A DNA stretch of 64,000 nucleotides from Trichoderma breve (taxonomy: Eukaryota > Ascomycota > Sordariomycetes > Hypocreales > Hypocreaceae), in NCBI RefSeq assembly GCF_028502605.1, contig NC_079235.1, positions 1,674,001 to 1,738,000 of the forward strand, given 5' to 3'. Within the stretch, counting starts at the first letter, position 1. Each line of letters begins with the position of its first letter. The notes beneath the pieces were generated by a model. The model had not been told where the DNA came from. It saw nothing but the letters and a program-made list of their open reading frames with translations, and searched no databases. A program made the position numbers and the translations under genes. Positions 44,516 through 60,472 of the stretch are shown one piece after another.

Positions 44516-45338
44516 TAAAACTTAAAAAATTTAATAATTTAAAATTAAAAAATTAAAAATAAAAAATAAAAAAAATAAAAAAAAAATAAAAAAAAATAAA
44601 AAAAATAAAAAAAATAAAAAAAAATAAAAAAAAATAAAATAAAAAAATTAAAAAAATATTTTATAAAAAAATATTTTAATTAATAAATATATAATATAAT
44701 ATAAATATTTTATTAAAAAATTTTATTTTTTTATTTTTTTATTTTTTTAAAAAATTATATTTATAATAAATTTAAAATAATATATTTAAATTAATTTAAA
44801 ATTATAATAATTATTTTTTAATATTTTAAAATAAAAAAAATATAAAATATATATTTTTTATTTTTTATATTAATTTATTTATATATAAATTTTCTTAATA
44901 ATATTTATATTTTTTAATTTATTTTTAAATTTATATTATATTTTATTTTTATTTTTTTATTAACTTATTTTTTAAATATTATATAATTTATAATTCTATT
45001 TTATTTTTTTTATAAAAGTAATTTATATATATTATTATTTTTACTTTAATTTATTTTTTTTATTAATATAAACTTATATAATATTTATTCATTTATTTAT
45101 AATTTAAATATTAATTATATAATATTTTTAATTTATTATATTACTTTTAATAAATTAATTATTATATTAAATTTATTTTAAAATTATATATTATTAATAT
45201 ATAACTTTAAAAAAATTATATAATAATTTTTATTTTTTATTTATTATTTTTAATTTTATAAATTAATTAATTTTATAAATTTTATTATTATAATAATTAA
45301 CTTTAAATAGTTTTTATATTTTTATAAAAATTAAAAAT

Positions 45339-46030
45339 TATATTTATTATTAAAAAAATTAATAAAACTATAATAATTAAATTAAACAAAAATTATACTT
45401 TAGTTTTTAATTTAAAATTTAAAATTAGTTAATAATTTAACTTAATTAATTATAATTAATTAAATTAAACTTTAAAAATTTAAATTATAAAATATAATTA
45501 TTATTATATTAAGGTTTAAAATTAAATTTAAAATATATAAAATAACTTAAATAATAAAGTTTAAATATAATATAAGCTTTAAGCTTTATAATTTATAATT
45601 TAATAACTTAACTAAATTAAATAAATTTATTATATTTTTTTATTAAATTATAAAAATTAATAATAATTTTTAAAAATAAATTATATATATAATATAAAAA
45701 ATTATATAATAAAATAAAATATTTATTTTATTTTAATTAAAAAAAATAACTTTTATAAAAAATAATAATTATAATTTAATTATAACTTAAGTAAAATAAC
45801 TAAATAAATAATTAAATTTATAATTAATAAAACTATAAACTTATAATTAAAAACTTTAAAAAAAAAACTAAAATTAAATAAAGTAAAATATAAATTAAAT
45901 TAACTAAAGAATATTAAAAATCTTAAGTTAAATAAAAGTATTAAGAAAATTATTAAAAAAGTTAATAAAATAATTTATTAAAAATTATTATTATATATAA
46001 AGGTTTTTTTATAATTAGTTTTTTTTAAAA
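45339..46030 (-). repeat. RepA family, inverted variant copy
   Basis: Begins with the reversed RepA end TATATTTATTATTAAAAAAA and ends with the same variant block (AAATCTTAAGTTAAATAAAA) seen in the copy at 32,375. Confidence 0.65.
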
Positions 46031-46400
46031 TAGTTTATTTTTTATATTTAAAAAAATTTATATTTTTATAAATATAATTTTATATTTTTATATATTTATA
46101 TTAATAATATTTATTATACTAAAATAATATTTTCTTTTACTTTTTAATATATTTAAATTTACTAAGTTTTTATTAAGTATTTAATTAAAAATATTAAATT
46201 TTTTTAATATTTATAAATTTTTAATTAAATTAAATTTAATTAAATATATTAATTTTTTAAATTATTAAAAATATTATTATATATAAAAGTATAATAATAA
46301 AATAACTTAATTTTATTTTTATAATATTTATATTTTTATAAAGTTTATAATTAATAAATATAAAATAAATTATAAAACTATAAAAAACTTAATATAAATA

Positions 46401-46496
46401 ATTAAAAATAAATATTTTTTATTATAAAAAGTTTTATTTTTATTATATATTAAAAATAAATATTTTTTATTATAAAAAGTTTTATTTTTATTATAT
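46401..46496 (+). repeat. 48-bp perfect tandem duplication
   Basis: 46401-46448 and 46449-46496 are identical by direct comparison. Confidence 0.95.
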
Positions 46497-47508
46497 ATTA
46501 ACTTTATATAGAACTTTATATAAAACTTAATTATAGATTTTTAAATATAAATTATCTAAAAAATTAATTATAATATTTTAATTTATTATTAATTTTAATT
46601 AACTTATATTTTTAATAATTAATTATATAATAATTATTTTATAATTTACTAAACTTTAAAAAAATTAAATATAAGTTAATTATTAAAGTAAAATTTAATT
46701 AATAAATAAATACTTTTAATATAAAATATAATTATATTACTAAAATATATATATTAATTAACTTAAACTTTAATAAGTTTTTTTTATATAATTAAAGTTA
46801 AGTTATTTTAATATAAATAATTTTTTATATATAATATTAAATATATTATTATTTAAATTTTATAATTTATTTTAAAATTTTTCTTTAATTAAAAAACTAT
46901 TAATAAATAATTATAAATTATAAAATATATTTTATTTTTAAAATAATATTTTTAATAAAATAATAATTAAATATTTTTATTTTATAAATATAACTTAATA
47001 ATAAAATAAAATTATATAAAAAAAAATAATTATATAATTATTTTTATTAACTTAAATTTAATTTTAAAATCCTTTATTTTTTAATTAATTAATTAAAGTA
47101 TAAATTAAATTTTATTTTTTATATATTTTTTATTTAAAAATTATATTTTAATTATAAATACTTTATTATATTATAAAATTATTTTTATTTTATATAAATA
47201 AATTTAAACTTTTTTTAAAAGTTATATTAATTTTAATTAATTTTTAAAATTTAAATTTTATTTTATTTTGAATTTATAATAAATTAAATAACTAAATAAA
47301 TATAAATTTAATATATAATTATATATTTAAAATATATTTTTTAATAATATTATATATTTTAAATTATATAATTTAAAAACTTTTTTAAATTAATTAAAAA
47401 TTAATAATTAATTTTATATATAAAAGTTTTTTAAATATTTTTTAAAAATATTTAAAGATTTTTTAAATTAATTATATATAAATATTATAATATATTTATT
47501 TCTTTTAA

Positions 47509-48295
47509 ATATAAAAAATAAATTACTTAATTAAAATTAAAATAATAAATTATTATTAAAATTTTATTTAGTAATTATTAATTAATAATAACTTAATTAA
47601 TTTATATTTTTTTTATAATTAATTTAAGTTATTTTTTTTTTACTTTTTTTATTTTTTAAATTTTAATAAATATTTTTTATAATATTAATAATATTTTTAT
47701 TATAAGTTTTTATAATAATAATTATTATTTTAATTATAATTATAATTAATTTTATATTATTTTTAGTTATTATAATTATTTATAATATATATTAATTATT
47801 AATTGATTTTATAATAATTATTAAAAAAAATTATTATTTTTATAATATATTATTTTTTTAAAATAGTTTTTTAATTTTAAAAATATTATATATATAATTT
47901 ATTTTTAAATAAAATTATTATTACTTTTTATAACTTAATAAAAAAATATAATAAACTTATTTAATTTAGTTAAATTATTAAATTATAAATTATAAACTTA
48001 AAGTATTATTATATTATATTTAAATTTTATTATTTAAGCTTTTATATATATATATTTATAATATATTTAAACTTTATTATTTAAGTTATTTTATATATTT
48101 TAAGTTTAATTTTAAACTTTATTATAATAATTATACTTTATAATTTTAATTTTTAAAATTTAACTTAATTAACTATAGTTAATTAAATTAAGTTATAAAT
48201 TAATTTTAGATTTTAAATTAAAAATTAAAATATAGTTTTTCTTTAACTTAGCTATTATAGCTTTATTAATCTTTTTAATAATAAATATAACTTTT
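47509..48295 (+). repeat. RepA family, forward full copy
   Basis: Full consensus from TATAAAAAATAAATTACTTA to AATAATAAATATAACTTTTA. It lies just left of the gypsy element. Confidence 0.75.
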
Positions 48296-48424
48296 ATAAT
48301 ATATTTATTATTATTTTTTAAATTTATTTATTATAAATATATATTTTTAATTTTTTATTTAAGTATTAATAAACTTAAATAACTCCTTAAGTAAATTATA
48401 TTATTATTTTTTAAAAAAAATTTT

Positions 48425-48570
48425 TAATAAATAAATAAATAATATAAAAAACTTAAATTCTATATTAACTAACTACTATAGTATTAAACTAAAGAATAAA
48501 CTATATAATATACTATATTATATAGTTATATATATAATATATAAATTATTTACTTATTTATACTTTAATA
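48425..48570 (-). repeat. LTR of the gypsy element (element 3' end)
   Basis: 146 bp, matching 57413-57558 with 11 transition differences and no indel. Confidence 0.9.
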
Positions 48571-51500
48571 ACTACCTCTATTTTAAAATTAATAATTATT
48601 TTAATTTTTCTAAGGCCTTATTCCTAAATATAACTTTAAATAAAAAAAAAAATATATTATTAAATATATAAAAAAACTAATAAAAAAATATATTATTTTT
48701 TATTTAGTTTTACTTATTATTAATAATAACTTTTTCTTTATATTATAAATTAACTAATTAATTATATTATATTATTATATTTATTAATTAAGCTATTATA
48801 CTAAGAATTATATTTATTATTATTATTACTTTTATTATTTCTATAATTATTATTTTTATTATTTTTATAATTATTATTAATTATAAGTTATTTTCTATTT
48901 TTATTAATAATTCTTTTATTTTATAGAATTTTTTTAAATAACTAAGCCTAAGTCCTTAATACTTACTTAATTACTTTATTAACGTAGGTTTTAATATTTT
49001 AAAAACTTTTATTTATTATTATTAATAATTATTTAATTAATAATAAAGCTTTAAACTAAGCTTAATAAGTAATATTAAGCCTTTAATTATAATAATTATA
49101 TTTTACTACTTTAATATTTTATTTAATTTTTTTTTTTAATAATTTTATTAATTTTATTTATTAAATTAAACTATTTATATTATTTATTTAAAATATTATT
49201 TATTATATATTTTTTTTTTACCTATTTTAATTATTTTAGGATTTTTTTTTTTTTTAGTTTATTAAATAATTAACTAATCTTTAAAGTATTCCTTAATTTA
49301 TTAAATAATTTTTTTATTTTTTTTAATATTTATAAAAATATTTACTATTATCTTTAGGTTTATAAAAAGTATAATAATCTTTTTTTTTATTATTAATTTT
49401 ATAAATTATTAATTTATTTTCTTTATTTAATTTTTACTTATTACTATTTAAATAAAGTCTTTAAGCTATTTAATAACTGCTACTTTTTTTAATATATACT
49501 TAACTTTTTTTATTACTAATAGCTTTAGTAATAAAGATTTTATAATTACCTATAGCTAGTTTAACTACTAAGTAATATATATAATTAATAATTTATTTTT
49601 TATTTTTATAAAATTAAATATATAAATAAACTTAATATTATTATTATTAATTTTTAATTATATATTTTTAATTAATATAGCTAGTATATTATTATTTACT
49701 AACTTTTAATTATTATATAGTTAATTAATTTAAATAGTTTTTTTTTAACTTATATATTAAACTTTTACTAAAGCAGTAGTAAACTTAAATATTTTATAAT
49801 TATTTATTAATACTATTATATTATTATTACCTTTTATATTAATATTATATAGCTTTTTAATAATTATTATAGCTATAATATTTAGTATTAGTATAATATA
49901 ATAGGTTTTAAAATAAGTAGTTTATATAGCTATTTCCTTAAGTTTTATTATAAAATCTTTATAATTACCTTAGGTAAATTATAATATTATATAAATAATT
50001 TTAATAAAAATATATTTATTAATATATATTTTATAATAAGTAAAGTATTTATTTATATTTATATTAATTAAATTAAATAAATCTTTAATAAGTATTTTAT
50101 AAAACTATTATTTTTAAGCTACCTTAAGTATAAAATAGTTAATTATATTTTTATTAATATATATTTTTTTTATTTTTTTATATTTTACTTAAATTTTTTT
50201 ACTTTTATATAGTTATTAATAATCCTTAGGTAGTAATATATAAACTATTAGGTTTTTAATTAATAATACTATTTATATTATTATACCTTTAATTAATAAA
50301 ATTATATTTACTTTTAACTAATAAAATTATAAAATAATAAAATTATAAAATATTAAAATTAATATATATATAGTAAATAATAAAATAATAATATATTTTT
50401 TTATAATTTATAATATTATTAATAAAAAAATTATTAATAATATATATAAGAAATTAATTAAATAAAATAATAAAAAAAAAAAAAAAGTTAATAAAGTTAA
50501 GTAAATTAAAATTTAAAATAAAAGTATTACTTAATTATTATTATATATTTACTTATATAGCTAGTAAGTTTATATCTTAAATTATTATAATATTAATATT
50601 TATTATAATTTTAATAATTATTTAGCTAGGATATTAACTTAAATATTTATTTTTAAAACTATTATTACTTTTATTATTTTTTTAATTAATTATTTTTTTA
50701 TTAATACTTTATTTTTAAATTCTTTTATTATTTTTTTAACTATTTAAATTAACTTTTATTATTTAATTTATTTATTATCTTTAGGTTTATATTTTTTTTA
50801 TTTTATAAAATATTCTACTTATAAATTATACTTTTTTTTATTAATATATTTACTAACTAGTTTATTTATTATTTACTAATCCTTATTATTAATATATACT
50901 TTCTTTAATATTTATTTTTTATAATTAAAAAAGTTTAGTATTTTATTTACTAAAGTAAGTTAATTAATTAATATTATATTATATATTTATTATTAAGTTA
51001 GTAATTTTAGTTAATATATTAATAAGCTAATTTTTTTAATAATTTTAAATAGTTTAGCTTTTTATTATAATTATTTATATAGTAGTTTATTTAGTAAACT
51101 ATAACCTTAGTAAAATCTTAAGAATACTTTATTTTTAATTATAAATTTAAAAAGTTAATATATTTAATTATATTTATATTTAACTACTATTATAGCTTAA
51201 TTTAATAAATATTTAACTTTTTTTTAATATAATTAATATAATATATTTAATATATTTTTATTAAATAATATATTTGTTTTTAGTAAATTTAATAATTTTA
51301 GTAATTTAAATTTTAATATTAATTTATTTAAGTTATACTTTATTAATAAATTAACTATATTATTTAAATTAAATTATAAAGCTAGTATTATTTCTATTTA
51401 TAGAATATTTAATATTATAATATAATATTTTAAGGCTATTTTTATTATTTAGTTTTTTCTTTTAAATATATTATTTATTTATAAATAATAGCTTAAACTT

Positions 51501-53244
51501 ATTATAAACTTTATCCCTAAAATATTAAATAAATCTTTCTAAAAGTTTAATATAAATTTAAGATTTTTATTATTAATAATTACTTTTAAAATACCTTAAT
51601 TTATTAATAATATTATTTATAAAAATACTATAACCTATTACTAAGCTATATAATATATTAAATTAAAAATAAATAATAATTTTTATAATTATTTATAAAT
51701 TATTATAAATAATATATTTAATAAATATAAATAATTTAATAATTTTTAAAATAACTTTAAAACTTTATTTAATAATTTAATTATAAAGTTTATTATTATT
51801 ATATAATATAATTATACCTTTATTTAAATTAACTAAAGTTTTTAAATTACTAAAATTTATTTATATAATTTACTATATATATTAAGTAGTATATTATATA
51901 TTACTAAACTTTATATAATATTTTAAGAATACTTAGGCTTTATAGTATATTTAATATTTTCTATAGTTTAATATAAAATTAATTATTATATATTATTTAT
52001 AATATTTTTATTATATAATTTATTAAAATATATAAATATTTTTAATTATTAATATTTTAATAATATATTATATTATTTTTTTTAATAAATAATATATATA
52101 TTAATTTATTAAACCTTTTTATATATATTACCCCTGGCTTTATTATATTTATAATTAATATTAATTTAATTTTTTTAAAGTATTTATTTTTTATATACCT
52201 TTTAATAAATTTTAACTTTAACTTTTTATTAATATAAATTATTATTTTTATATAATATTTATTAACTAACTAAATATTATTTAATTTACTTATATTTATT
52301 TACTTTTAAATACTTATTAATTATATTACTAGCAGCTTTAATAATATATTTAATACTAAGTTTATTTTTCCTAGGATATAATATACTTTTAATTAGTATT
52401 AACTAAAATATATAAATATAGTTATTAATTATTAATTAGCTTTTACTAAGTTAGTTATTAATATTATTATATAATTTATAATTTTTTTTATTACTAAGTA
52501 ATTTATTAATAGTTTAATTAGTTATAAATATAATTAAACTAATATTTAAAGTTTATAATATAATTAAATAAAATAAATTACCTTTAGCTTTATTAATTTA
52601 TATTTTATTTTTATTTTTAATAATAATTTATTAAAGAATATAATTAAAATTTTTAACTATAGAATATTTAATATATTTTATATATTATCTTTAATATAAA
52701 AAATAAATAAACTTATACTTTTTTTACTAATATCTAACTTAAAAAAAGTTAGTTTATTAAGGTTATAGTAATATAACTTTATTTTTATTATTAACTACTA
52801 CTATAATATTTAAAATATATTTATTTTTTTTATTATTAATATAAACTTTATTTTTTATAGTTTTATATATTAAGTTTTTTTATTTATTTTCTTTATTTTT
52901 ATATTATTTTTTTATAAATCTACTAGTAATTATATTTTTTATTTTTTTAATAATTTAGCTTTTTATTAAAATTTATAAATAAATTATTAAAAAAAAATTA
53001 TTATACTAAAGTATATTTTAAAATCTACTAAATTTATTAATTATTTTATTTTTATAATTTCCTTTATATATTTCTTTATTATAAATATTTTAAATATATT
53101 AATTTTAAAATTTAATAACTAAATTAATAAATAAATATAAAAAGTTTTCCTTAAGGAAATTACTAAATAAAGCTTTTTAAATAAATTAAATATTATTTTT
53201 AAGTACTTATAATACTTTTTAAAATTATTATTAAATATAATTAT

Positions 53245-53256
53245 ATTATTAATATA
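53245..53256 (-). pseudogene. Decayed reverse-transcriptase catalytic box
   Basis: The minus strand reads TAT ATT AAT AAT, i.e. Y-I-N-N, which is what YVDD becomes when each G is changed to A. The neighbouring codons keep the hydrophobic pattern expected on both sides of this box, and stops follow downstream. Confidence 0.65.
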
Positions 53257-56200
53257 TATATAAATAAACTACTTAAATAAATATAACTTTTAATTTATAA
53301 ATTATTATATAAATAATAAAAAGTTTTTATAATTTATTATTATAATATAAAATATTTTTAACCTCTGGGGATTAATTAATATTATTTAGTTTTTATAATT
53401 TATATATATTAATAATTAATAAAAAAAAGCTAATATATTAAAGACTATAATATATTTTTTTTTATATAACTTTATAATAATATTTTTTTATATTAAAATT
53501 AAGTATATATTAAAAACTATAATTTTATTTAATAATCTTAAGTTAATTATTATATATTTCTTTTTTTTATTAATTATCTATTATATAATAAAAAATAAAT
53601 AACCTAATAGTATTAGTTACTTTATTTAGTTTATTTTCTTTTATATATATAATTTATTTATTATTTTATTAAGGTATTTTTAGTTTTTTAAACCTAGTGG
53701 GTATAATTATATTAAGGTTTTTTAATTTTATTAATTTTTTACTAAATTAATTTTTATTTTTTCTTTTTTTAATAATAAAATAATACCTTAGTTATATTAT
53801 ATATTATATTACTTAATAATTTAATAAATAACTTCTGCTTACTTAATATTTTTATTATAAATATATATATTATTAAATAGTAGCTTTTCTTTAATATTTA
53901 TTAATTTTTTTATTATTTTTTACTTTTCTAAAGGTATAAAGTTTAATAAATTAATTTCTTTTTAAATTTCTTATAGCTTATTTATTAATATATTAAATAT
54001 AGCCCTTATTATTTTATTATTAATATTATCTTTAAGTAGGTTATTATTTTAATAATTTAGTATTACTTAAGCTTATTTTATTATTATGAAAAAGTAATTA
54101 TTTATATTATAGTTTATTAAGTATTTAATTTTTTATTTATAATATAATATAATAGATTTTTTTATTAAATTTACTACTATTACCTAGCTTATATATTTCT
54201 CTACTTTTAAAGTATTTAATATATATATATAGTTTAATATTTTTAATATATTTACTATAAACTAATATATTTTTATAAAGTTATATAATTTAAATTTATT
54301 TAATTACTTATATTATATTAATATTTTTTTTAATATACTTAACTAAACTATTATAATCCTTATAATTAGTATATATTAATTAATTTATTTTTTTTTTATA
54401 TTATTTTTATTAATACCTTAGTATTATATATTAACTTTATTACTAAGTATTAATTTACTATTATAAAGTTAATATTATATTAATATATAAAATTTATTTT
54501 TAATAATATATTAAGTTTAAAACTTTTTTTTAATTATATATTTCTTTAAAAGTATATTTTTATTAATATATTTTCTTTAATATTTAATATATAAAAATTA
54601 AATTTTACTTTTTAAGTAAGCTTAATTAATTTATTTACTTTTTATATAATATTTAATTTATTTATTATATAATATATTATATTTATTAAATACTTATATA
54701 ATTAACTTTTATTAATTATTATATTTAAATAACCTAAGTTTATAACTTCTATAGTTATTAATTTATTAAAGTTAAATTATATAATAATTTTAATATATAT
54801 ATACTTAATTAACCTAAGGTTTTTTAATATAAATTATACTTTAATTACCTAGCTTAATTAAAAAATAAATTTACTTTTTTCTTTAGTAGCTTTATTTAAC
54901 TTATATTTATATATATTAAATATAATATATTTTATTAATATAAATTTTAATTTAAAATTAATATTATATTTATAATAAATATAATTTACTAAAGTATTTA
55001 TTTACCTTAGCCTTTATTATTTATTATATTTAAAAAGTAAAATTATATTTATATTTAGCTACTTATATAATTTATTAGCGTAATAAATATTAGTATAATT
55101 ATTTTTTATATAATTCTTTTTATTATTTAATTATTTAAATTTTTTTATTATTTAATAACCTTATAACTTTAGGTTATACTTAATTTATTTTACCTTAGGG
55201 TTATTTATATTTATATATACTTAATTAATTTACTTAATAATATTTATATTACTTAAATACCTTAATTAATAATAGTATTATTATCTTTAGCTTATTTAAG
55301 GTTTTTTATTTTAAAATTTATTATTTTATTAAAATTAATTTTTTAGTTTATAAATTATAGTTTTCTACTAGCTTAGTTTATAAATTATAGTTTTTTATTA
55401 ATACTTATATAGTTATTAATTATACTTATACTTATAATTATATATAGTTATTTATTTATTTTAACTTAATTTATTTTAATATTACTACTAGTAATTATTT
55501 TAGCCTTAAAGTATATTTTTTTATTTACTTTAATTATATAAATTAAAATTTTTTAATTAATTATTACTATAGTAGCCTTTTACTTTTTAATTTTTTATTA
55601 TAAATAATACTATTAATAAGGCTAATAATTAATTTTATTATAATATTTAAGTACTTTAGGGTATATAATTTAATATATTTACTAAGCTTATTTATTAAGC
55701 CTATTATTTTTTTTTAAAATATTTTAAGTATTTATTTTTTATTATTAATATATTTAATTTAAAAATTAACTTTTATAATAATATATTAATATATAAGTAA
55801 AGTTATATAAGTTATTATAAAGTAGTTATAAATTTTATTACTTTTATTATATTAAAAAACTTTATAGCCTATATATAAATATTTATATTATTAATATAAT
55901 TTTTATTTATATACTTTAGTATATTTAACTATATAATTACTTTTACTTAGTTTAGGCGGAATTATTAATAAAATACCTTTATTTATATTATAATAAATAT
56001 TTTAATAATATTTTTCTTTTATAATAGTAATAATAAACTTTATTAATATAAAGTTTATTTATAAAAAAGTTATAGTAAATTAATATATATATATATTATT
56101 TTAATATTTATAGTAATATTATTATAAATACTTTTTATAAACTAATTAATATTATTTTATATTACTAATTTACTATTAATTAAATTATTTACTATATTTA

Positions 56201-57412
56201 AGTTAAAATAACTAATATATAATAATTTTTAATTATTTTTTAATTTATTTTTATTAATTATTTATACTATTTTAGCTATTTCTATAGTTTTTATTAAATA
56301 TTTAAATACTTTATTAAATTATTTATTTAATAAAATAATTAATAATATAGCTAGTAGACCTTAAGTATTTTTATTAAATATAATTAAATATATTTTTAAA
56401 CTTTTATTTATAAATAATATTAAAGTATATAATTTATTTTTTAATAATAATAAATATTTAATTATATTAATTTTATTTAAGTAATTTATTAATATATAAT
56501 ATATATTTATTTAAGTAGCTGCTGTTTTTAAGGTTTATTTTCTTTAAAATTAATAAATTAGGTTAATTTAAATATTAATTAAATAATATATATATATTTA
56601 TACTTTTAAAAAAAGTTTAAAAAGTAGTTTTTTTAAAAATCTTTAATAACTTTTTTTTATTAATATTAACTTTATTTTTTATATATTTTTATTTATTTAT
56701 AGGTTTAGTAATATATATTTAAAATAAGTAATAAATATTAGATTATATAATATTATAAAAATAGCTTTTTTTTAAAAAAGTATTAATAAAGTAATTACTA
56801 TAAATACTAACTTTTTACTTTCTTTAGTTTTTTAAGGATATATATTTATTTATAATATATATTTTTAAGAATATATAGGTATTTTATTATTAAAGTATAG
56901 CTAAGTAGTATTTTTATTAAGGTATAATTAAGTAATATTTTCCTTAAGTATAGGTTTTATTAAGTTTTTTAATTTATATTAGTAATATTAATACTTAATA
57001 AATTTAGTAAATTAGTATTTAAAACTATAGTTATTTACTTATTAAAAAAAATATATTTAAAAAGAATTAGGTAATATTTTAATAATCTCTGTAATTTATA
57101 AAATAACTATATAGTTTTATTTTATTAATTCCTTAATATATTAATACTAAGATTTTATAAATAATATTATTTACTTTATTATTTATTATAGTTAATTAAA
57201 TAATATATATATATTAATTATATAAAAAGTAAAAAAGTAATTAATAAAAATAAAAGGAAATAAATAAAAAAAAATAAATAAAGGGAAATAAATAAAGGGA
57301 AAATAAATAAAAAAATCTTTAAAGTAATATAATAAATAATAAAGTAATTTAGTAATTAATAAAAAAAAAATAATATTAATTATAAATTAATATTTATATA
57401 ATTACTACTAAT

Positions 57413-57558
57413 TAATAAATAAATAAATAATATAAGAAGTTTAAATTTTATATTAACTAATTACTATAGTATTAAACTAAAGAATAAACTATATAATATA
57501 TTATATTATATAGTTATATATATAGTATATAAACTATTTACTTATCTATACCCTAATA
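57413..57558 (-). repeat. LTR of the gypsy element (element 5' end)
   Basis: 146-bp partner of 48425-48570. This copy retains more G and C (for example CTATACCCTAATA at its right end), so it is the less mutated of the two. Confidence 0.9.
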
Positions 57559-58799
57559 TTTTTTATATTATTTTTTAATTATAATAATAATATTTTATAG
57601 AATATTTAAAGTAAATATTTATTTTTTTTAAAAAAAAAATTTTTTTTATATTTATTATATATTTATATATTTTAATTAATTTATTAAGTATTTTATTTTT
57701 AATATTATATATTTTTATAAAGTATTATTTATTAAAATTAAAAATTTTTTTTATTTTATTATTATTTTTATTAAAAATTTATTATTATATTAATTAAGCT
57801 TAATATATATAAATATAAATTTAAAAATAATTTAATTATTATATATAAAAAAACTAAAATAAATTATTTTAGTAATATATTAAATTATTATAAATATATT
57901 TAAATAATATTTATAATATTATTAATATTAATAATTTTTAATTTATTAAAAAATATAAAAAATTATAAAAATATAAAATTAAAATTTTTAAAAATTAAAA
58001 AATAAATTAAATAAAATTAAATTATATTAAAAATAATAATTAATTAAAATATTTATATAATTTATTATTAATTTTTTAATATTAAATATTTTTTAGAATT
58101 AAAAATAATAATAAAAAAATTTAAATTTTAATAAAAGTTTTTTAAAAAAGTTTTTTTTAAAATTTAATATTTGATAATAATTTAATAAATATAATAAAAA
58201 ATATAATAATAATTAATAATATTAGTTTATTAATATATTTTATTAAATTATAAATATATACTTTAGTTTTAATAATATTATAAAATATATTTTAACTTTA
58301 ATAATATTATAAAAGTATATTTTAGCTTTAATAAAGTTTTTTTTTAAAAAAAAAATAAAAAATAAAATTAAAAAATATAAATTAAGAAAAAATTAATATA
58401 ATAATAAATTTAAAAAAATTTTAAAAAATAATAATTATATAAGTAAAAATTATAAAAATAAAAAAAAATATAATTTAAAAGTTTAAAATTTAGTTTTTAT
58501 ATAAAAATTAAAATATAATTTTATATTTAAATTATAAATATTTTAAATAATAAATTTAACTATTTAAATTTAATTATTAAATAAAAAAATTATAAAAAAA
58601 TAAAAAGTAAATATTAATTATTTAACTAATATATTTTTTAACTTAATAAAACTAAAAATAATAAATAATTTTTAAATATAATTATTTAATATATTATAAT
58701 TTATATTTTTAAATAAAATTATTAATTTAACAAAATTAAAAATAATAATATAATTAAAAAAAATTTTAATTAAAATATAATTAATTTTTACTCTTAAGT

Positions 58800-59575
58800 A
58801 TAAAAAATAAATTACTTAACTAAAAGTAAAATAATAAATTATTATTAAATTTTTATTTAATAATTATTAATTAATAATAACTTAATTAATTTATATTTTT
58901 TTTATAATTAATTTAAATTATTTTTATTTATTTTTTTTATTTTTTAAACTTTAGTAAACTTTTTTATAATATTAATAATATTTTTATTATAAATTTTTAT
59001 AATAATAATTATTATTTTAATTATAATTATAATTAGTGTTTTATTATTTTTAATTATTATAATTATTTATAATAAATATATATTAATTATTAACTTATTT
59101 TTAATTATTAAAAAGGTTTATTATTTTTATAATATATTATATTTTTAAATAGTTTTTTTAATTTTAAAAATATTATATATATAATTTATTTTTAAGTATT
59201 ATTATTATTTTTTATAATTTAATAAAAGAATATAATAAACTTATTTAATTTAATTAAGGTATTAAATTATAAATTATAAATTTAAAATATAATTATATTA
59301 TATTTAAATTTTATTATTTAAATTTTTTAATATATTAATTATATTATATTTAAATTTTATTATTTAAATTATTTTATATATTTTAAGTTTAATTTTAAAC
59401 TTTAATATAAGAATTATATTTTATATTTTAAATTTTTAAAATTTAATTTAATTAATTATAATTAATTAAACTTAATTATAAATTAATTTTATATTTTAAA
59501 TTAAAGGCTAAAGTATAATTTTTCTTTAATTTAATTATTATAACTTTATTAATTTTTTTAATAATAAATATAACC
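58800..59575 (+). repeat. RepA family, forward full copy
   Basis: Full consensus from TATAAAAAATAAATTACTTA to AATAATAAATATAACCTTTA. It lies about 1.2 kb right of the gypsy element. Confidence 0.75.
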
Positions 59576-60472
59576 TTTATATAATTAATTTTAAAAATAT
59601 AATTATTATTTTAATAAAATTAAATATATTAATAAAGATTTTAATTATTTATAAATAAATTTTTTAAAAATATATAAAAATAAATATATTTAATAATAAA
59701 TAATTATTATAATTTAATTTTATAAATTTTTATTTTTTTTATTTAAAGTTTTTTTAAAATCAAATAAATAAATAATAATAATAATAATAAAAATTTAAAT
59801 ATTTTTAAATTTAAATAAAAAAAATATAAAATTTAAATTTTTTTAATATAAATAAAAAAAAATTTAAATTATTTTAAAATTAAATAAATATAAAATAAAA
59901 AAAATAATATATAATATAATTAATAAATATAAATATAATAAAATAACTAAAGTAATAATAATAATATTATATATTTTTTTTTTAAATTATTATTTAAAAA
60001 TATATTTAAAAATATTTTTTTAAATTTTATAAACTTTTTTATAAATAAAAATTTTATTATTATTATTATTATTTTTTAAATTCTTTTTTTAAAAAAATAT
60101 AAATTATTTTTTTTACAAAAAATATTAATTTAAAATAATTATAATATAGAATTAATTAAAAATAAAATAATAAAGTAAAAGTAAATATATTAAAAAAAAT
60201 AATTATAATTATTATTTATATATTATTAATATAAATTAATATTATTATTATTTAAATTTATATCTTTATTAAAATTTATAATTTTATTTATAATTATATT
60301 TTAAATATATTTTTTATATAATAAATTTTTTAATTAAAAAAAAATAAATATCATAAATTTATATTTTAAAATTTATAATATTTATTTATTTTTTAATTTT
60401 TTTAAAAAATAAATTAATAAAAAAAAATTAAAAAAAAATTAAAAAAAATAAATTATATTATTAATAAAAACT

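Larger units (their letters stand above)
48425..57558 (-). mobile_element. RIP-degraded Ty3/gypsy-type LTR retrotransposon, 9,134 bp
   Basis: Direct repeats of exactly 146 bp flank the element (48425-48570 and 57413-57558); they differ at 11 sites, all transitions. The coding strand is minus. At 53245-53256 the minus strand reads as a G-to-A decayed YVDD, the reverse-transcriptase catalytic box. It is followed in frame by a decayed copy of the gypsy-type region downstream of that box, with stop codons, so it is dead. A purine-rich tract AAAATAGAGGTAGT (minus strand, 48571-48584) abuts the element's 3' LTR, as a polypurine tract should. The LTR ends read TA..TA, consistent with decayed TG..CA. 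The flanks show ATTTT and TTTTT, a weak target-duplication candidate. No gag or integrase domain could be read with confidence. Confidence 0.85.
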
